Part shown: positions 1 through 13,659 of the stretch, piece by piece
Numbering within the stretch: the stretch's first letter is position 1
How the letters are laid out: every line of letters starts with the position of its first letter
Source of the DNA: Paralvinella palmiformis
Taxonomy: Eukaryota > Annelida > Polychaeta > Terebellida > Alvinellidae
Assembly (NCBI GenBank): GCA_025642065.1
Contig: JAODUP010000092.1
Location: 476,001-540,000 of the forward strand
Direction of reading: 5' to 3'
Length of the DNA stretch: 64,000 nt
Position numbers and translations under genes: made by a program
The notes under the pieces: generated by a model
What the model was told of the DNA's origin: nothing
Database searches by the model: none
What the model saw: only the letters and a program-made list of their open reading frames with translations

Positions 1-1631
1 GATTGGTTGCAATCAATATCTCAATCTTTCCATTTATGAAAAGAAAGGTCACCATCTTTGATTTGTGCACTCCTGTGTGTTCCACTCGGATGCCACGAGT
101 TCTTTGTACATCAGTGAGCTTGTCGTTGCTCCACCTGAGTGTGATACGCTGGCTCACTGATCAAACTGCATGACCATTATTCAGCAGTCTCTTTTGAACT
201 GGATACAGCCACGTTTGTCTTACATAGCAACAACACAAATGTCACAGAAACTGGAGTGGCACGTTGTTGGCACGTTCGATGTTGGAATGTCATTTGAAGC
301 TATTGGCAGACAAGTTAATTAATTTTTCCACTATTAGGTAATTCAAACTTTGCTTAAGCAGGCTGGGGGCACAATTAATCAGCCTTAGATCTGTCTGATC
401 TGTCTTCGATCTCTCTGAGGTCAGCAACCTGGAATTCCTCCGTGAATAGGACACTACTCCAGTGTGCTAATGGCCATTGTATCCATGCTTGTGCCCATGT
501 CCATCAGGCAGTTCAGCATGTGTCAGTGAAGTCTAGTCTCCAGTGCGAATGTTAAGCACGGAAAGTGCAGAAATTATACAGTTTTGTAAGCCATCTCTCT
601 CATCACACAGATGGCTGTCATCAGAGAACTTGAACAATCCATGATATCCACTGCTGTGCCATTCATCCATCACCATGAGCTGATATTCCAACAATCCTCA
701 CCCCACATTGTCAGGATGTGTATTGAATCTTTTGGCCGTGGCACCTGAAAATGTCCCAATCCTCCCCAGGGGCTGCTTATTAGCCAGACTTGTAACTTAA
801 TAAGCTGTTATAAGTTCTTCTGGATCAAAGCATACATCACTGCAATCCTGCTCCGGCAATGTCTGGATTCTGCATGCATCTGTTGAAGAGAAATGAAACA
901 AAAATCACAGAAGCAACAATCCATAATTATTGCTATAGTAAACAGGCATAGACACTTAGAGGGTGCATCCGTGGTCTAGCGGTAGCGTGTGGACAACAGA
1001 TCACTACCACCTCTGTTTGAATCTCAGCGTGGGCATATCTGAAGGGTGTTTCATCTTTGACTTTGCTTCATTACCTTTGGAGGTTGGTCAGCCCATTTAG
1101 CCTACCATGGGCACAAAAGTTGGTGTAAAACATCAATCATCATCATCTCACCATTGATCCTCATAGTGTTCATTTATAGATGTATTGTTGATCAGTGATT
1201 GCCTTTATTGGATATTATTACCAATTTAGATCAGGTTGATCATAGGTTCTCAATCCGACAACTCGTTATATTCAAATAGCTGTTGTCCAATAAAAAACTT
1301 GATATGTTAGTTGCTGCTTTTATATTTTTGTTCACGTGTGTGTATGATACCATCATTTACATTTCAATTCACATCCACGTACACATTTATATTTTAAAGG
1401 TTAATGTTGACGTAATTTATTCTAGGTATATATATATAATAACAATGAAATTGTAATGATATATATGATCTGATAATCATTAGCTGCTGAGGAGGGGTGA
1501 CACCCCCTCAGAAGAAAAACCTGTTCTCACCTGTTAATGAAAGTGATTGTGATGTGTTAAATTTTTTGAATATATTTAGAGGAAGATTTTCATTCCTTAT
1601 CGCTTTTCTCGTTTCTGCTGAACGTCGACAG
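1..1631. other. Left-edge non-coding stretch, probably a SON intron
   Basis: I see no coding exon in this stretch. It holds a SINE-A copy at about 961-1148 and a short TA-rich run near 1425-1440. Since the first recognisable SON exon begins at 1632 in mid-protein, this is most simply intron sequence or a more remote part of the same gene. In the frame used by the first SON exon there is a stop codon at 1619-1621, so that exon cannot extend leftwards past it. Confidence 0.5.
961..1148 (+). repeat. SINE-A copy 1 (tRNA-derived)
   Basis: This is a full-length copy of the commonest repeat in the window. The 5' end resembles a tRNA, with an A-box-like stretch (GTGGTCTAGCGGTAG) and a B-box-like stretch (TTTGAATCTC). 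A unique body follows, marked by CCCATTTAGCCTACC, and the end is ATCAATCATCATC. The structure is that of an RNA polymerase III-transcribed SINE; the family name is local to this annotation. Confidence 0.9.
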
Positions 1632-2203
1632 ATTTCTGTAAGAAGATTGTTGAGAAGGGTAACACCTTTATTCCAAGTGATGAATCCGATGGTGACGCCA
1701 AGGAAAACAGTTCTGATAACGAAGCTCCTTTTGTTCATCACCCATTTAGAATGCGGGACAATGCAAGCATTGTGATGAATATTAGGGTAAGTCTATTACG
1801 TTGAACACTGTAAATGTGTAATGAAAATCCCGGTTGTTGCTGCTTTTGCTAATTGTTGTGGTTTCTGTAATTGTGTAGAAGTTTGTTTTCTCCTAATTTT
1901 ACTCTCTAGGCAAGAGATGATCTTATTGTATTTTGCTTAAATTTATTTATCTTTTATATATATATATAGCACCGTATATAGTCATGTATAAGTCACACTT
2001 TTTATACTCCGAAATCGACGCCAAAATTGAGTGCATCTTATACGAGGGTCAGACTAATATTTGGTATAATTTAGGGGGAAATACAATAATATTGTTTTTC
2101 AACCTTACTAATGAATATATGAACAATAAAAAATTTAGTAGGTGTGTTTTCTCTGTTGTCTTTCAAAGCCAAGTATATACAGTATTTTAGTTTAATTTAT
2201 TTG

Positions 2204-2263
<60 letters not shown>

Positions 2264-5200
2264 TATGTATAGTTGTATATGTTTTAAGAACAATTAAGAT
2301 AAGATAAAAATAGATAGTTTGAGGATTTTATTCCCTGTTTTTTAAATAAGGATAATCTGTAGTAACTGTGACTGTAATTTCATTTAGTCGCACTCTATTA
2401 ATATTGTACAAGTTCATTCAGTATTAAGATATTTTCATTACTCAGAATGCCAGACAATTGCCAGTACTAACCACAGCCCAGAAGCAGGCCCTTGGCAACG
2501 AACTCAGGTTACAGTTTCCCGTCTCCAGTGGCACCCAGCATCGTGACAAGGAACGAGAGTGGGTCCCCGTTGAGACAACCACTGCTACCTCTACCACATC
2601 GACAGTGACCACTGTTGCCAAAACCAACATAAACCAAGATGCCGCGAAACCTGCAGATGATGCAACGACTGTACCAGATGACAAAGTGTTCCCAGATATT
2701 GCCAACGTGGTAAGAATAAACTTGTTCGTAAACGCTACTGTCAAGTAGGCGAAGCCACCTGAAAGCACTGAAGCTCGTTTTGCAAACTTGTTAAGACGAA
2801 CACTCAAACTGTACAGCACAACCTATTTTAATTATAACCCATTTGTGAAAATGCAATGCTTTTACTATCATTTAGCACTTAAGGTAAATGTATGTATGCT
2901 CATGTATAATATCAGGAAATAGTCCTCAAACTAAACCATTTTTCCTGGACAACTATAGCAGAATTTATTGCAACAGCTTTTTGCACAATATCATATCCTA
3001 TTTTACTGAACATTGACTCTGGCTTAATCATAATTAGTATATTACCACAGTAGATGTGAATAATTCAGAATTTCATTCTATGCCTGATCAGTGCATAGCC
3101 AATGGTACTTTGCATAAACATTCATTTTGGTGGAATAAACATTAAGTTTTAAAATATCATCAGGCACTGGAAGACAGAAGTAGACTATTGATTTCCTAAA
3201 AGATATATACATATACAGTGTTCTCAGGGAAGTTTTTGATTCTGTTGTGGATGATTTGGCTTATTATCTGAAGACAGTGATAATTCAGACTGTGGGTTTG
3301 TTATATTTGAAATGCAACTAGGTAATTGAGAAGATATGTTGACACAATAAGCACATTAATGGTGTTGTCTAAAATGGATGTGAAATATCTCGATGTGTTA
3401 TCTCACTAATGTATAAATAATATTTTTTTTTTTTTGAAAATTATCTAGAGATGAAAAACTAGTTTTGAAACATGTTTATATTTATTTAGATGTGTATTTT
3501 TTATGTGATTTGTGTACTGTCTTTTATTCTCACATGGAAATAAATATAAAACAAAACATGCTAGTAATTCACCAGCTAGTCAGAATCTATAGTAATTTGA
3601 TTTTATAAAAAAATTACAAGAAGATGAACACACACACACCGGTACACACACTATTATATAGAGAAAGCATTTATTAATACTCACAAAATATATTTGAAAG
3701 CAGTTGTGTAACTTTTAGAGATATGGAAACACTGTGTGTGTGTGTGTGTGTGCGCACATGTGCAAGTGTGAAAGAAATAACCCAATTAATAAATTTTATT
3801 TTATGTTAACACCAGTACACTATTATTGCCTCTGCAGATTAATTCATTATTTATTTACAGGAAATCAACATCAAGGATGTTGTATCAGAAAGACTAAGTG
3901 CCTTGAGAAAGTTAAATGAGAACCCTAATGACCCACAAGCCATGGGTGCCATCTGTAGAGCACAGGAGGCGGTATGTCCAGCTATTAACACACGTTTTTT
4001 TTCATAGCTGAGAAGTTACACACATGCACACACACACACGCGCACACTTTCTAAGATTGTGTATGGGTGTGTGAATTTGTCAGATACAAAAAGCAGACTA
4101 ATAACATTTTCTAGTTTTATCATCAATGTTAGGGCTCATTTATATATAGATCTGTGTGTGTGGGGGGGGGATTGTATGTTTAGGCTTATGTATGTGTAGA
4201 TTTCTGGAGGTATAGGTGTTTATGGATATTTGAGTCAAGATGCTCTGAACCATTCATATTATATACAGTAGGTCCTTGCCATTAAGCCAATACTTAGTGT
4301 CAACATTTTGACCCTAAGTTTTTTGGGGTCAGCTTAATGGCCAATGCTATTTCAGTGTCAAGAAATCCGGTCATCGGGAGAAAAAAATTCAGTGTGTTAG
4401 TAGCTGTCTAGACTCTAGTTTAGATCTAGATGCAAACAGACATCAATTGTCATTTTGATGATAATTATACATGGCTTTATAATGAAAATCAATATTCATA
4501 TGTAGAATTATATGATTTTTGTAATTATGGATAAATGTTTTTAGACGCAGTAGCGCATTTCACGACTTTCAATTTGAAGGCAGCATCGGTAACAAGACAA
4601 CTCTTACCCAAGACATTAGGGTGCCCCCATATATATAATTTGTCTGGGCATATTTATACTATAACAGGATAATTACTGATTAATTTAAGAGAGTTAGTTA
4701 CTAACTGACTTCATATACCGGTAATTTAAACTGCCTCGGTTATTGCCGCGTTAGTGACCAAAACGTACCACCAAAGGCTCAGTAGTAATTGACAATATGT
4801 CTAATTATTTCTAAGTCATTGACTTCATATGCAGTTCATTGAATGTTTAATCACGCCGTTAATTTAAGTTTATGCGCTAACAGTTTGTGTAAATGATCAT
4901 TATAATTTGCCTTGATCTATTGACAGTATACAAAACACATTGACATTGGTATGAATAACGAATTATGAAAACCAAACTATTTCCAGCATGGCTGGGACCT
5001 ACAGTATATAATATGCTTATTTGATCATGACAATTTTTCACATGTTTATTCCGCATCATATCTTGCTGTAAGTCAATCAGCACAGCAAATATCTTTCAAA
5101 AAGCTCACATAGCAAGAGAAGGAGAGTTTTTTTCTTCAATATCATACATGTCATAATGTTATGCATTAGTTTGTCCTAGAATATAAGCCGTATTGACCAG

Positions 5201-7024
5201 TTAGAGTCAAAGTTTATACTTATAGACAAACATAACACACTGTACAAGCCGAAGTACAGTTTCTATTGTTCCAGTGCATTGCAGACCTCCAGGTTTGTGG
5301 GGTCAAATCTCTGTAATTTCCCTGTGGCATGTGTCATTCTTCTATGAAAGGTTTCATCATCAGCATCTAATTTCTCTAGAGATTCCATCTTTGGCCAGAT
5401 TGTGACTAGTTTTAATGCTAAATAAAAAGCTCATTCGCTGTCTTAGTAGCGCTTATATACTGCGATGTAAGGGTTTTGTTTCGGGTGAGATTGGGATAAG
5501 TGGGTATCATTCCTCAAATTTGAAGAAGCTATTCCGATTATCATATCAAAAGTGGTGGCAAGTTATGGGTCATTCGAACATTTACTCAATTTGAAGTGTC
5601 AGGGTGTTGGCAATGAACCTGATTAATATTATCAGCCATTACAAACAATAATGATTGTTGTTTTGCTAGTGTATTAAATAACAAAGATAACATCATCTTT
5701 GTACCCGTAGATGAACAAGTGGGCACAGTCCAAAGATTTGCCAGGTTATTTTACTGGATCAACAGGAGCCAATGTCTTAAGCCAGGCAGAATTGGCAGGG
5801 ATGCATCAGGCCTGGGCCAGAAAGGTAAGACGGAAGCATTGACCTCGGTTGCAATGAACAGGTGTGCTGAAAATCATTCCTTGTTTTACTAATGGTGAAT
5901 ATTTGGGAAAGGAAAGGTTGGAAAAGGCTAGCTGTCTGAAAGGGCTGACTCACTGAATGGTTAATTAAGTCACGCCATGAAACACAAATTTGGTGTATAT
6001 CTGATTCATTAATCATAGTGGCTCATTCTGGATAATGTTTTTGTTATAAACTTGATGTGCTAGAATTATATTGACCTTTGATATATTTCTTTTGCTGTGT
6101 TTTGCTTCTGAATATTAGGAATAAATTGTTTGGTTTGAATTGCCTCCATAAGCAGACATATTGCTTTTATTGCTGCATGCTTCCAAGGGGTGCGTGTTTA
6201 AAAAAAAATGTAAACACTAAGCCTCTTGTGACTGATCTGTTCCAATGTGCGTAATTAGAAAACACATCTGGTGCTAGATATCTGCATCTCTTTCAGGTTA
6301 GCATCTGTGTGCGTGACAGTTTCTCGATAACATCCTCATCAGGTGACACGGTTCTGCATGGAGTTGCACTCACCTATTTCTGTAGCCACGGAGACAGAAG
6401 ACGAGATGCACTCAGCCGGATCACGGGTGCATCTCCCTGTTTCCCTACAGAGATAGAAGTCTGGGTGCACCATGCCCGTTCACTGTGATGTATTTTAGCA
6501 TTTTCTGAGCCATCGTTTCAGTCTGTTTCGTACATAATCTAAGTTCTTCCTTCAATCTGACTCTTACCATGGTACATGTCCAAATATGAATCGGTTAGCG
6601 ATAATTTGCAAACAGAATTTTTGTTCTTTGGCCCGCTCAGCATCAATAAATACCCAAAGCGTGTTGTTTGCTGTTTAGTGCTGGGTATTTGGAGTGTACA
6701 AATTAAGAGTCATGTTGTAGGGTGACAGTCAAGTCCTACCTTATAGGCTAATCTCCCACACTGACAGACACAAAGTCTGTCACATGATTTTGTGGGTCGC
6801 ATGATCAGCTCTGCATGTCCGTGGTGAGTATTGGTGTAAGAAAGGGCTCATTGTTCGATTAAAATCAAGAATCAATTACCATCTCATCTTTTCCTATTAT
6901 TGTTCATTAAATGGACGCCTCGTTCCATTCGATTTTTGTAGTCAGATAATGCATACTTAAAAATTCCATTATCATTTACTGAGAAGCTAGAAGATATTTA
7001 GCTAAAATACTATGTGTGCACATA

Positions 7025-7056
<32 letters not shown>

Positions 7057-9980
7057 CTCTACACACATTTGAATACAACAGATGAACAGTGTTGCTTTTA
7101 GGATGCATTTTTGCACAATTCCAATGATATTTTTAACATATGGCTCAAATAAACTAAAATCCATCACATATCTCTCTATCACAATTTTTATTAAATTTTT
7201 TGGTGAAAGGTCCCTAGGCCATCTTCAGTGTATGTGATGAACAACCCCAATGCCAAATGGTTTTTGCGCTAATGGTGCTTGCCAAGTGCCCATTTTAAAT
7301 TACGATCCTCCACCTTTTTAAGATCTAAAGCGGAGCTCCCTACATTGACAGTGTCCCAGAAGCAACACTGTGTGAATGTGCGAATGTTGAGATGTACATT
7401 TTAGCGAATTCTTGAAATTATAATACTTGTGTAGCAATGGATATACGTTTTTTTTTTAAATGGGATTATTAGCCAGGATTGTTTACAGAAAATCTGATCC
7501 GTATTAGGTGACCTAACTGTGAGCCGACCTATAAAGCTAAGAAGTGTTATTCCCATTAGTTAAGCCATTTAGCCTAGTGTTTATCCTGTAAAATCAGTGC
7601 GTGCACATCGTTGGTGCTATTGTAGTGTTTTTATGGATCTAGCAATCATCGTCCGACCTAATTATCATGCTATCATTTATACAAAGTTATCACCTTGTTT
7701 TCACATTTTTCCGATGAACAATTCCATCGATTCGTTACACATTACAGAGCACTGATATTATTCCATTCTGGTTTCATTTCATAGTAATGTGTGTTGTCGC
7801 CAGTACTGATTGTTTCTGTATTTTGTGTTTTTCCAAATAGGACCAGTTAATTAATGCAGCACCTGTAACGGGTGGTATTGGTAAGTTTCTGCTGAAGAAG
7901 ATGGGCTGGAAGGAGGGCGAAGGACTTGGAAAGGCGGGAGCTGGCAGCAAAGAGCCACTCATGTTGGACTTTAAGCTGGACAGAAAGGGTAAATGATTTA
8001 TTGATTGGGTCATAAGCTGTTTGCCCGGTAGCTTTCTGTTATCGTGGCTATGTGTTTGAGCAACGCTTCGTGCCTATGATGGCACCATGCGTTGTACGCT
8101 CCCTTTGGAGTTGAGATGTGTGCTGGGTGGAAACGGGTCCAAGTCAGCGATAATAAAGTTGTAAAGCGCCTTAGAGCAACTATCTAGCTGAATAGGGCAC
8201 TATAAATGTCACATATTATTATTATTGTTGTTGATAAGATGACAAATTTATTATTCATTTTAGTCTATCAATAATCCTATTTTGTTTTACATATGTTTAA
8301 TAATTTCATTTTACATTCTATTACTTTAGACCCAATTCATCATTTTAAAAGCATGCTATATGAAGTTTACTTAATATTATTATCATCTCAAGTAATTGTA
8401 ATTTCCCTTTCCAGATGCAGTTTAATCATAACCAGTTATATTGTTAATGTAATCGTAATCAGTTATTACTTTCACGATTACACAAAGTGATGGCAATTGC
8501 AGCTGTATGTGTGATATAAATTGTATTCATGATTGTTATCATGATTACTTTACAATGTAATCACAGTCGTAATCAGTTACATTTAGTATTATTGTAATCA
8601 TCGTCATTGTATTCTCAACAGATCATGACAGTAGTCAATTACTTTAGTCCTTTAATTGCTCCACCCCTGAAATGGGGCACCTCTGTGGTCTAACGGTAGC
8701 GTGTTGGATCACAGATCACTACCACCCATGTTCAAATCTCGGTGTTGGCATATCTGAAGGGTGTTTCATCTTTAACTTCGTTTCGTTACCTTTGGAGGCC
8801 GCTCGGCCCATTTAGCCTACCATGTACACAAAAGTGGCCGTAAAACACCAATCATCGTCATCACTCCACCTCTGAATATATTGTGCAAAAAATGTGTACA
8901 AATCTTGACCATCTGTCCTGGTGCTTACTTTGAGTACTTCACATAATGCTGATAACTGCAGGTGACACTTTTGCAGCTTGGTAAAGACTGCTGGAGCATC
9001 GTGTAATTAATTCCCTGTTACACTGAGCAATTCTGAATGCATTAATCCAGTACTTAGATGTAAGTTAGATACTTTTGAAGATGAAACTTGATGTCTGCCT
9101 CAGTTAGGTGTGATGGTTCTTCTGTGGAAAATCATAAATGTACAAAAAGATGTGTATTATTTTATGTAGGTTTAGCATCTAGTGGAGAAGCTATGAAGAA
9201 AACTCCAACTGTTCCATTGACTAAAGATCTCTCAAGTATGTTGGCATCCCACTTTCTTATTTTGTTGTCAAATGAAATTGTCTCTGTAACTTGTAAACAT
9301 ATAAATAAAATAGTACTTATGTGTAATAGGCACATAATATTTCAGACAAACACCCAGTATCTGCTCTCGTCGAGCTTTGCAACAGAAGGAAGTGGCAGCC
9401 TCCTAACTTTGTTCTCGTACACGAGAGTGGACCCGACCATAAAAAGAACTTCCTTTTTAAGGTAATTCATTGCAGTGTCAGTAACAATCGAGTTACTACC
9501 AAATCCGTCAGCAAGATGGATTACCCAAAAAAATTTACTTGCTTCCTAAAATATATTGTAAAATATTATTATACTATAGTTTGCGTTTAGTAATATTATA
9601 AAGAATTATCCAACTATGTATGTGGGTTACAATGAAAGCATCAGTTTGTAAATAACGGTTTAGTAAATAAAATAATATTTTCCATAATGTTACCTATTAG
9701 TAAGCAATGACTGGGGGGGTTTTCTAAGATATGGGGGATGAACTAAAACATTTTATTAACGTTGGCTTTTCTAACATCTGGGCCATAAATCGGTATTTGT
9801 TTGGAAGTTAAGTATTAGTTTTTCAAATAATTATTTCATCACTATTGTCTTTTGTTTTAGGTTATTGTCAATGCCAATGAATATCAATCAACGATAGTCA
9901 GCACAAACAAGAAACACGCCAAAGCTCAGGCTGCTACAATTTGCCTTCAGCAGCTGGGACTTGTTCCACCAGGATCCTAA
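1632..9980 (+). CDS. SON: SON DNA/RNA-binding protein, C-terminal part (partial, 8 exons)
   Basis: SON is a nuclear-speckle splicing co-factor that promotes splicing of transcripts with weak splice sites. Exons: 1632-1786, 2446-2709, 3861-3971, 5711-5824, 7841-7988, 9170-9235, 9346-9461, 9861-9980; every junction is GT-AG and keeps frame, giving 363 C-terminal residues. Residues about 52-120 hold the conserved FPVSSGTQHR and WVPVE motifs; 177-214 hold PGYFTGSTGANVLS; about 223-268 form a G-patch (TGGIGKFLLKKMGWKEGEGLG); about 287-360 form a double-stranded-RNA-binding domain (KHPVSALVELCNRRKWQPP, then the NKKHAKAQAA helix). This order matches the C-terminus of vertebrate SON as I remember it. 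The long repeat-rich N-terminal part lies left of the window. The protein ends GLVPPGS. Only the first exon (1632-1786) is less certain, because its acceptor was chosen by reading frame. Confidence 0.95.
1960..2265. repeat. TA/CT microsatellites in a SON intron
   Basis: Short TA runs lie near 1958-1968. A compound CT-then-TA run lies at about 2203-2260, inside the intron between the first two visible SON exons. No other element is recognisable here. Confidence 0.7.
2710..3860. other. SON intron without recognised elements
   Basis: This intron runs from the donor GTAAGA at 2710 to an acceptor ending in TTTACAG at 3860. It holds a T-run near 3423-3436 and a GT microsatellite near 3734-3753. 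I recognise no mobile element or gene here. Confidence 0.7.
3972..5710. other. SON intron with short CA/GT runs
   Basis: The donor is GTATGT at 3972 and the acceptor is CCGTAG at 5710. It has CA runs near 4020-4045, a GT run followed by nine or more G near 4152-4170, and no recognised gene. Some stretches around 4260-4760 look repeat-like (for example ATTAAGCC and its near complement), but I cannot assign a family. Confidence 0.6.
5825..7840. other. SON intron ahead of the G-patch exon
   Basis: The intron runs from the donor GTAAGA to the acceptor CCAAATAG. It includes a C-run plus CA run at about 7027-7054. I see no coding exon or named transposon in it. Confidence 0.6.
8041..8232 (+). repeat. 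SINE-C copy 1 (5'-truncated, LINE-like tail)
   Basis: This matches the 3' two thirds of the SINE-C copy at 40.7-41.0 kb: the GCAACGCTTCGTGCCTATGA stretch, then GGAGTTGAGATGTGTGCTGG, then the tail GTAAAGCGCCTTAGAGCA and an ATT-repeat end. The tRNA-like head is missing. It lies in the SON intron just after the G-patch exon. The tail resembles the 3' end of the LINE at 50.1-51.0 kb. Confidence 0.8.
8388..8669 (+). mobile_element. hAT-like non-autonomous DNA element (partial)
   Basis: The stretch is rich in GTAATCGTAATC and GATTAC words and ends CTCCACCCCTG, which read on the other strand begins CAGGGGTGG, a hAT-like terminus. About 85 bp from 8402 match 59748-59836 closely, so both are copies of one family. 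The left end is unclear. SINE-A copy 2 inserted exactly at its right terminus. Confidence 0.65.
8674..8863 (+). repeat. SINE-A copy 2 with target-site duplication
   Basis: This is a full-length SINE-A with tRNA-like head, CCCATTTAGCCTACC body and ATCATCGTCATC end. It is flanked by a direct repeat of about 13 bp with one mismatch, CTCCACCCCTGAA at 8659-8671 and CTCCACCTCTGAA at 8864-8876. The duplicated sequence contains the terminus of the neighbouring hAT-like element. Confidence 0.9.
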
Positions 9981-12690
9981 TACTTAAGCATCACTCATAG
10001 ATTTAGTTGTTGCTTGCTAAAATGGTTCTCATCTGTTACTTAATGTGTTATATAATTTTTCCATGTTAGCGATAGGTGTAGGGTTAATGTGTAGAATTTA
10101 TATCCAGACTTTAGGATATGTTCACTTGATTAATGATTTATTCAGACGTAATTCAAAACGTGATGTTTTTTAGTAAATGTCTGAAGAGTTTGATTAAAAG
10201 AAAATTTCATTCTTTGCCTTCCGATGTTTGTTGTGCTTTCTTAAGGACATTTCAAAACAATTATGTTCCTTTGATATGCCGTTAAAGTAAGGTTATATGT
10301 GTTATGTTCAGGATGATTTACTTCCCAAGATATATATCTTGGTACTAAATATTTTGAGTACCGCATATTGAAATTGACTGAGAGTACATAGTATTTTATC
10401 AACAGCAGGAGTGTAATATTGGTCTGATTACATGTGAGAACATGTCATATGTAGCTAGTAGTCGATTGAAATTATTTGAGTAACATTAAAAGATTGTAAG
10501 GGTGACTCACATTTTAAAACAGTATTAAACTGATAAACCTTTTCATTCAGTGAGGGTTTATTGCAATATACTGTATGTTCTGTAGCAAGTGTGGATGTTA
10601 AAAAATCATATTACTTTCTTTTATTTGATTTATTTCAGAAAGAAATAAGCAGCAAACTGTGTTTTGAAAAACTGCATTGGTTTTTTAATCAGCTTCTCAA
10701 TTTGCACCTTTCCACACTTGCTACAGGTGTAGATATAAATCCATTCATGTACATCTGAAATGCCACCACACACACATGTACATGTGTGTACACACACACA
10801 CACACACACAAGCACATAGTATGTTATTGTGATAAAATAAAATAATTATTTATTGAAGACTGACTAATTTGTATATATTTGACTCGGCCTTTGCAAGATT
10901 ATCTTTTCCATGTGCAATATATATAGGTACTGAACATTAAGCAGAATGTTTTACTTTCCTATCATTGTATTGATATGTGTGTCAGCTGGTGTAGGTCCAT
11001 ATGAGTGAATGTTCATTTGCGTTCACACATCATCAAATTATTTCAGTCTTTCACTTGTTTTGATCAGTTGGTTTCTGCTACCCAACATTGATCTAGATAG
11101 ATATTAATATCACTATATCATGCAGTTTTTATCAGGCTTTCAAATAATGATTGAAAAGGCCTAAAAATAATTCAGGCAGCAAGTTCTTAATTGTACAGAT
11201 TTGGGAGATAGATTAAATATTTAGTTTTTACAATTTTCCAAAATGCCAGTAATTTTGAGGTAAAATGTATTTTTTTATTTACCATACATTCTGTGTTTTG
11301 AGAGGTTAAGAATGTCTTATTTTTAATTAATTCATTCACCGCTATACATAAAGAGATTAGACATATTTTTAGTAGTAATTGGGCTACAGAATGATCAGTA
11401 AGAAGTTTTATATAGTGTTATTTTATGGGAGGTTAAATAGGTTAAGGCACCTAATTGTGAATGCTAAGACTGTGATTGTCTGTTTTATTTCCTGTGATGT
11501 TTTGGATAACCAAGTGAGTGGTTTGTACTCGGTACTTATCACACCTGGTACATATGGCCAAGGGTGAATCCCCAATGAAACATCCCACAAATGCAAGTGT
11601 TGGATGGATTTGAACCTGCAACTTGGAGGTTTGCAGCATATCACTGTAACCACTGTGCTATTGGAGTGAGTTTTCCTCATCTCTTCAATCTGTGAAATGT
11701 AATTAGTGATTTACAAATACTGCTGTTGAGTTTCTGTTTGGCTAAACATTTCTGACCGAAACAGGATTGTGTGTGTGTTGTGTGTGAAATTAGTTACTAA
11801 TGGTTATTTGAAAGAAAAGAACATCATGTTTTTATCCACTGTAGCGATATTTGAATTCGGGTTTACATGGTTAGAAACACAAGCAAAAATGAATTATTTA
11901 CGTAAAAATGGTCACCTGCAACAATTTGAAGAACAAATATTACGTCATTTTCAGATTACAAAAAATAGAACCAAACATTTTTGCACATTGACAGTCATTG
12001 TGCCTTGTTAAGAAATGATGGGAAATGCAGCTGAAAATACAATGCAGACATTTTAATTCTTGATTTGTGTTCTTGTCTGGAAAGAAGGATATGGGAAATT
12101 TTGTGTATTTAAAAAGCGATTGTTTGATTGTAAATTCGATAAATACTGAAAGATATTAAATAGCGAGAAATGCCAGCAGGGAATAATTTTTAACAAACAA
12201 AATTCCCATTGGCAGTTATTTTGGAAAATAAACTTAAAACTTATTGATAAGAACTTGTGAGGAAACTTCATTTCCATTTCAAATTTCTCAATTCAAATTT
12301 CTCTTTTTTTTAAATAATAAATTCTGGAATTGATCCCATTCTCGTGCTTGTCACTGGAAGCGCCATAAATTTAACATTAAATAATAATAGCAAGCCAGAT
12401 GGCTATTATTTGAAAATGGCAAGTTTTAATCTATAATGCGCAATCTGCAACACCAAATATTCAAAACTGCCAGACAATATAAACTTTCAATTCAAATTGT
12501 TTATTTCAACATTGATAATAGAGTACATCCTTTTAATGAAAGCAAACGCATATAGAATCTTGAAAAGGAGGATGCTTGAAGCATTGTTTATATAATGCAT
12601 TCCCCCTTAACACAACATTAAAAACAATAAACTCCTAACACGCGCATTCGTTGATGATCTCTACTTTCTATTACTTCTAATGTCATCTGG
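9981..12690 (+). other. SON 3' untranslated sequence and spacer
   Basis: No gene is visible. The SON stop codon is at 9978-9980. Candidate polyadenylation signals are ATTAAA near 10193 and AATAAA near 10836-10841, the latter just past a CA repeat (about 10787-10810). Which one is used cannot be decided from sequence. A SINE-B copy lies at 11541-11668. The rest is AT-rich sequence in which I recognise nothing. Confidence 0.6.
11541..11668 (-). repeat. SINE-B copy 1 (tRNA-derived)
   Basis: Read on the minus strand it has an A-box-like stretch (TAGCACAGTGGTTACAGTG) and a B-box-like stretch (GCAGGTTCAAATCC), followed by TGTGGGATGTTTC. The same layout occurs at 21.3 kb (plus) and 39.55 kb (minus), so it is a repeat family and not a working tRNA gene. 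Confidence 0.75.
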
Positions 12691-12869
12691 CTTACGATAC
12701 ACGAGCTAGAGTGACGCTGCCTAGTAAAAAAAAACGACTACGCGCACACAAAAGCTCGCAAGCGTGGCGCCATCTAGTGAGTTGATCCGTTACAAAAACT
12801 AACGGGAATCCGATGAACGAACTACATCCGGGTAATTGACAAGAACTGTTCATTGTTTAGATACTGAAA
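12690..12869 (+). promoter_or_regulatory. Possible promoter and 5' untranslated exon of the SOCS-box gene
   Basis: This short segment is richer in CpG than its surroundings and ends at a good donor (GAAAG followed by GTGAGA at 12870). It could be the first, non-coding exon spliced to an acceptor at about 16458 (GTACAG), just ahead of the start codon at 16584. It carries a short upstream reading frame starting at the ATG in CCGATGAACG. The assignment is inference only; transcript data would decide it. Confidence 0.3.
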
Positions 12870-13659
12870 GGTGAGAGATTTATTTATTTTTGTTTAACGA
12901 GTGACCGTTGATAGACAATGGTAATGGCAGTCATAGAAACCGATATAATAGTGAACTTTTGTGTAAAGCGGTTATTAAATATTGCTATTTTAAATTGTCA
13001 ATTGACAGTTTTGAGTTTATTGTTCGCAATCAGCTGATTGTATTTTACACTAGTGACTAGATCAGTAGATGTAGTAGATCTACTTACTAAGTTACTACAG
13101 TACTGTTCAAGCGAATCAAGGTAAACACCAAAACCTGATGCTTAAACTGGCATTAGGGCTGACAAAGAAGGGGGTTGTTGTTGTTGTTTAAGATAATGTG
13201 TAACAGTTTTTGGTATGCTAAACTAAACAAGCTGTCAGTGTCGGTTTAACACGATTATCATTATGATTCTATCATCTAAGACTATGGCACTATGCATACG
13301 ATATAACATCAGCTTGTGTCTTGTCTACTTCAGTACTTGACCTAGATATACTGGGCTATATCAGTAGATCTATATGCCTAGTGGCTAGTATTATGTATCA
13401 AGTATGGAGTATCAGTATGGGCATGCCGTATGCCGAGATGTGGCCCATATATACTATAGACACATCACCAGTTTTACTATCTGCCGACAACCTCTTAAAC
13501 AACTCTTAACTCCGGCAACACAACCTAACCGACACAGAAAAAGCAGTCATTGTAATACGCAAAGTCACAGCCACGCCACACATAATAATACCCTTATTTA
13601 AAAAACACCCATACATCTGGCAAAAAACAAACACACAGTAAATATTTTGTAAAGGTTCG

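Noticed and set aside
9088..9465. A single 125-codon exon across the SON region
   Set aside because: It runs through the true exon 9170-9235 and then continues in the wrong frame. The conserved dsRBM residues appear only when splicing to 9346 is applied.
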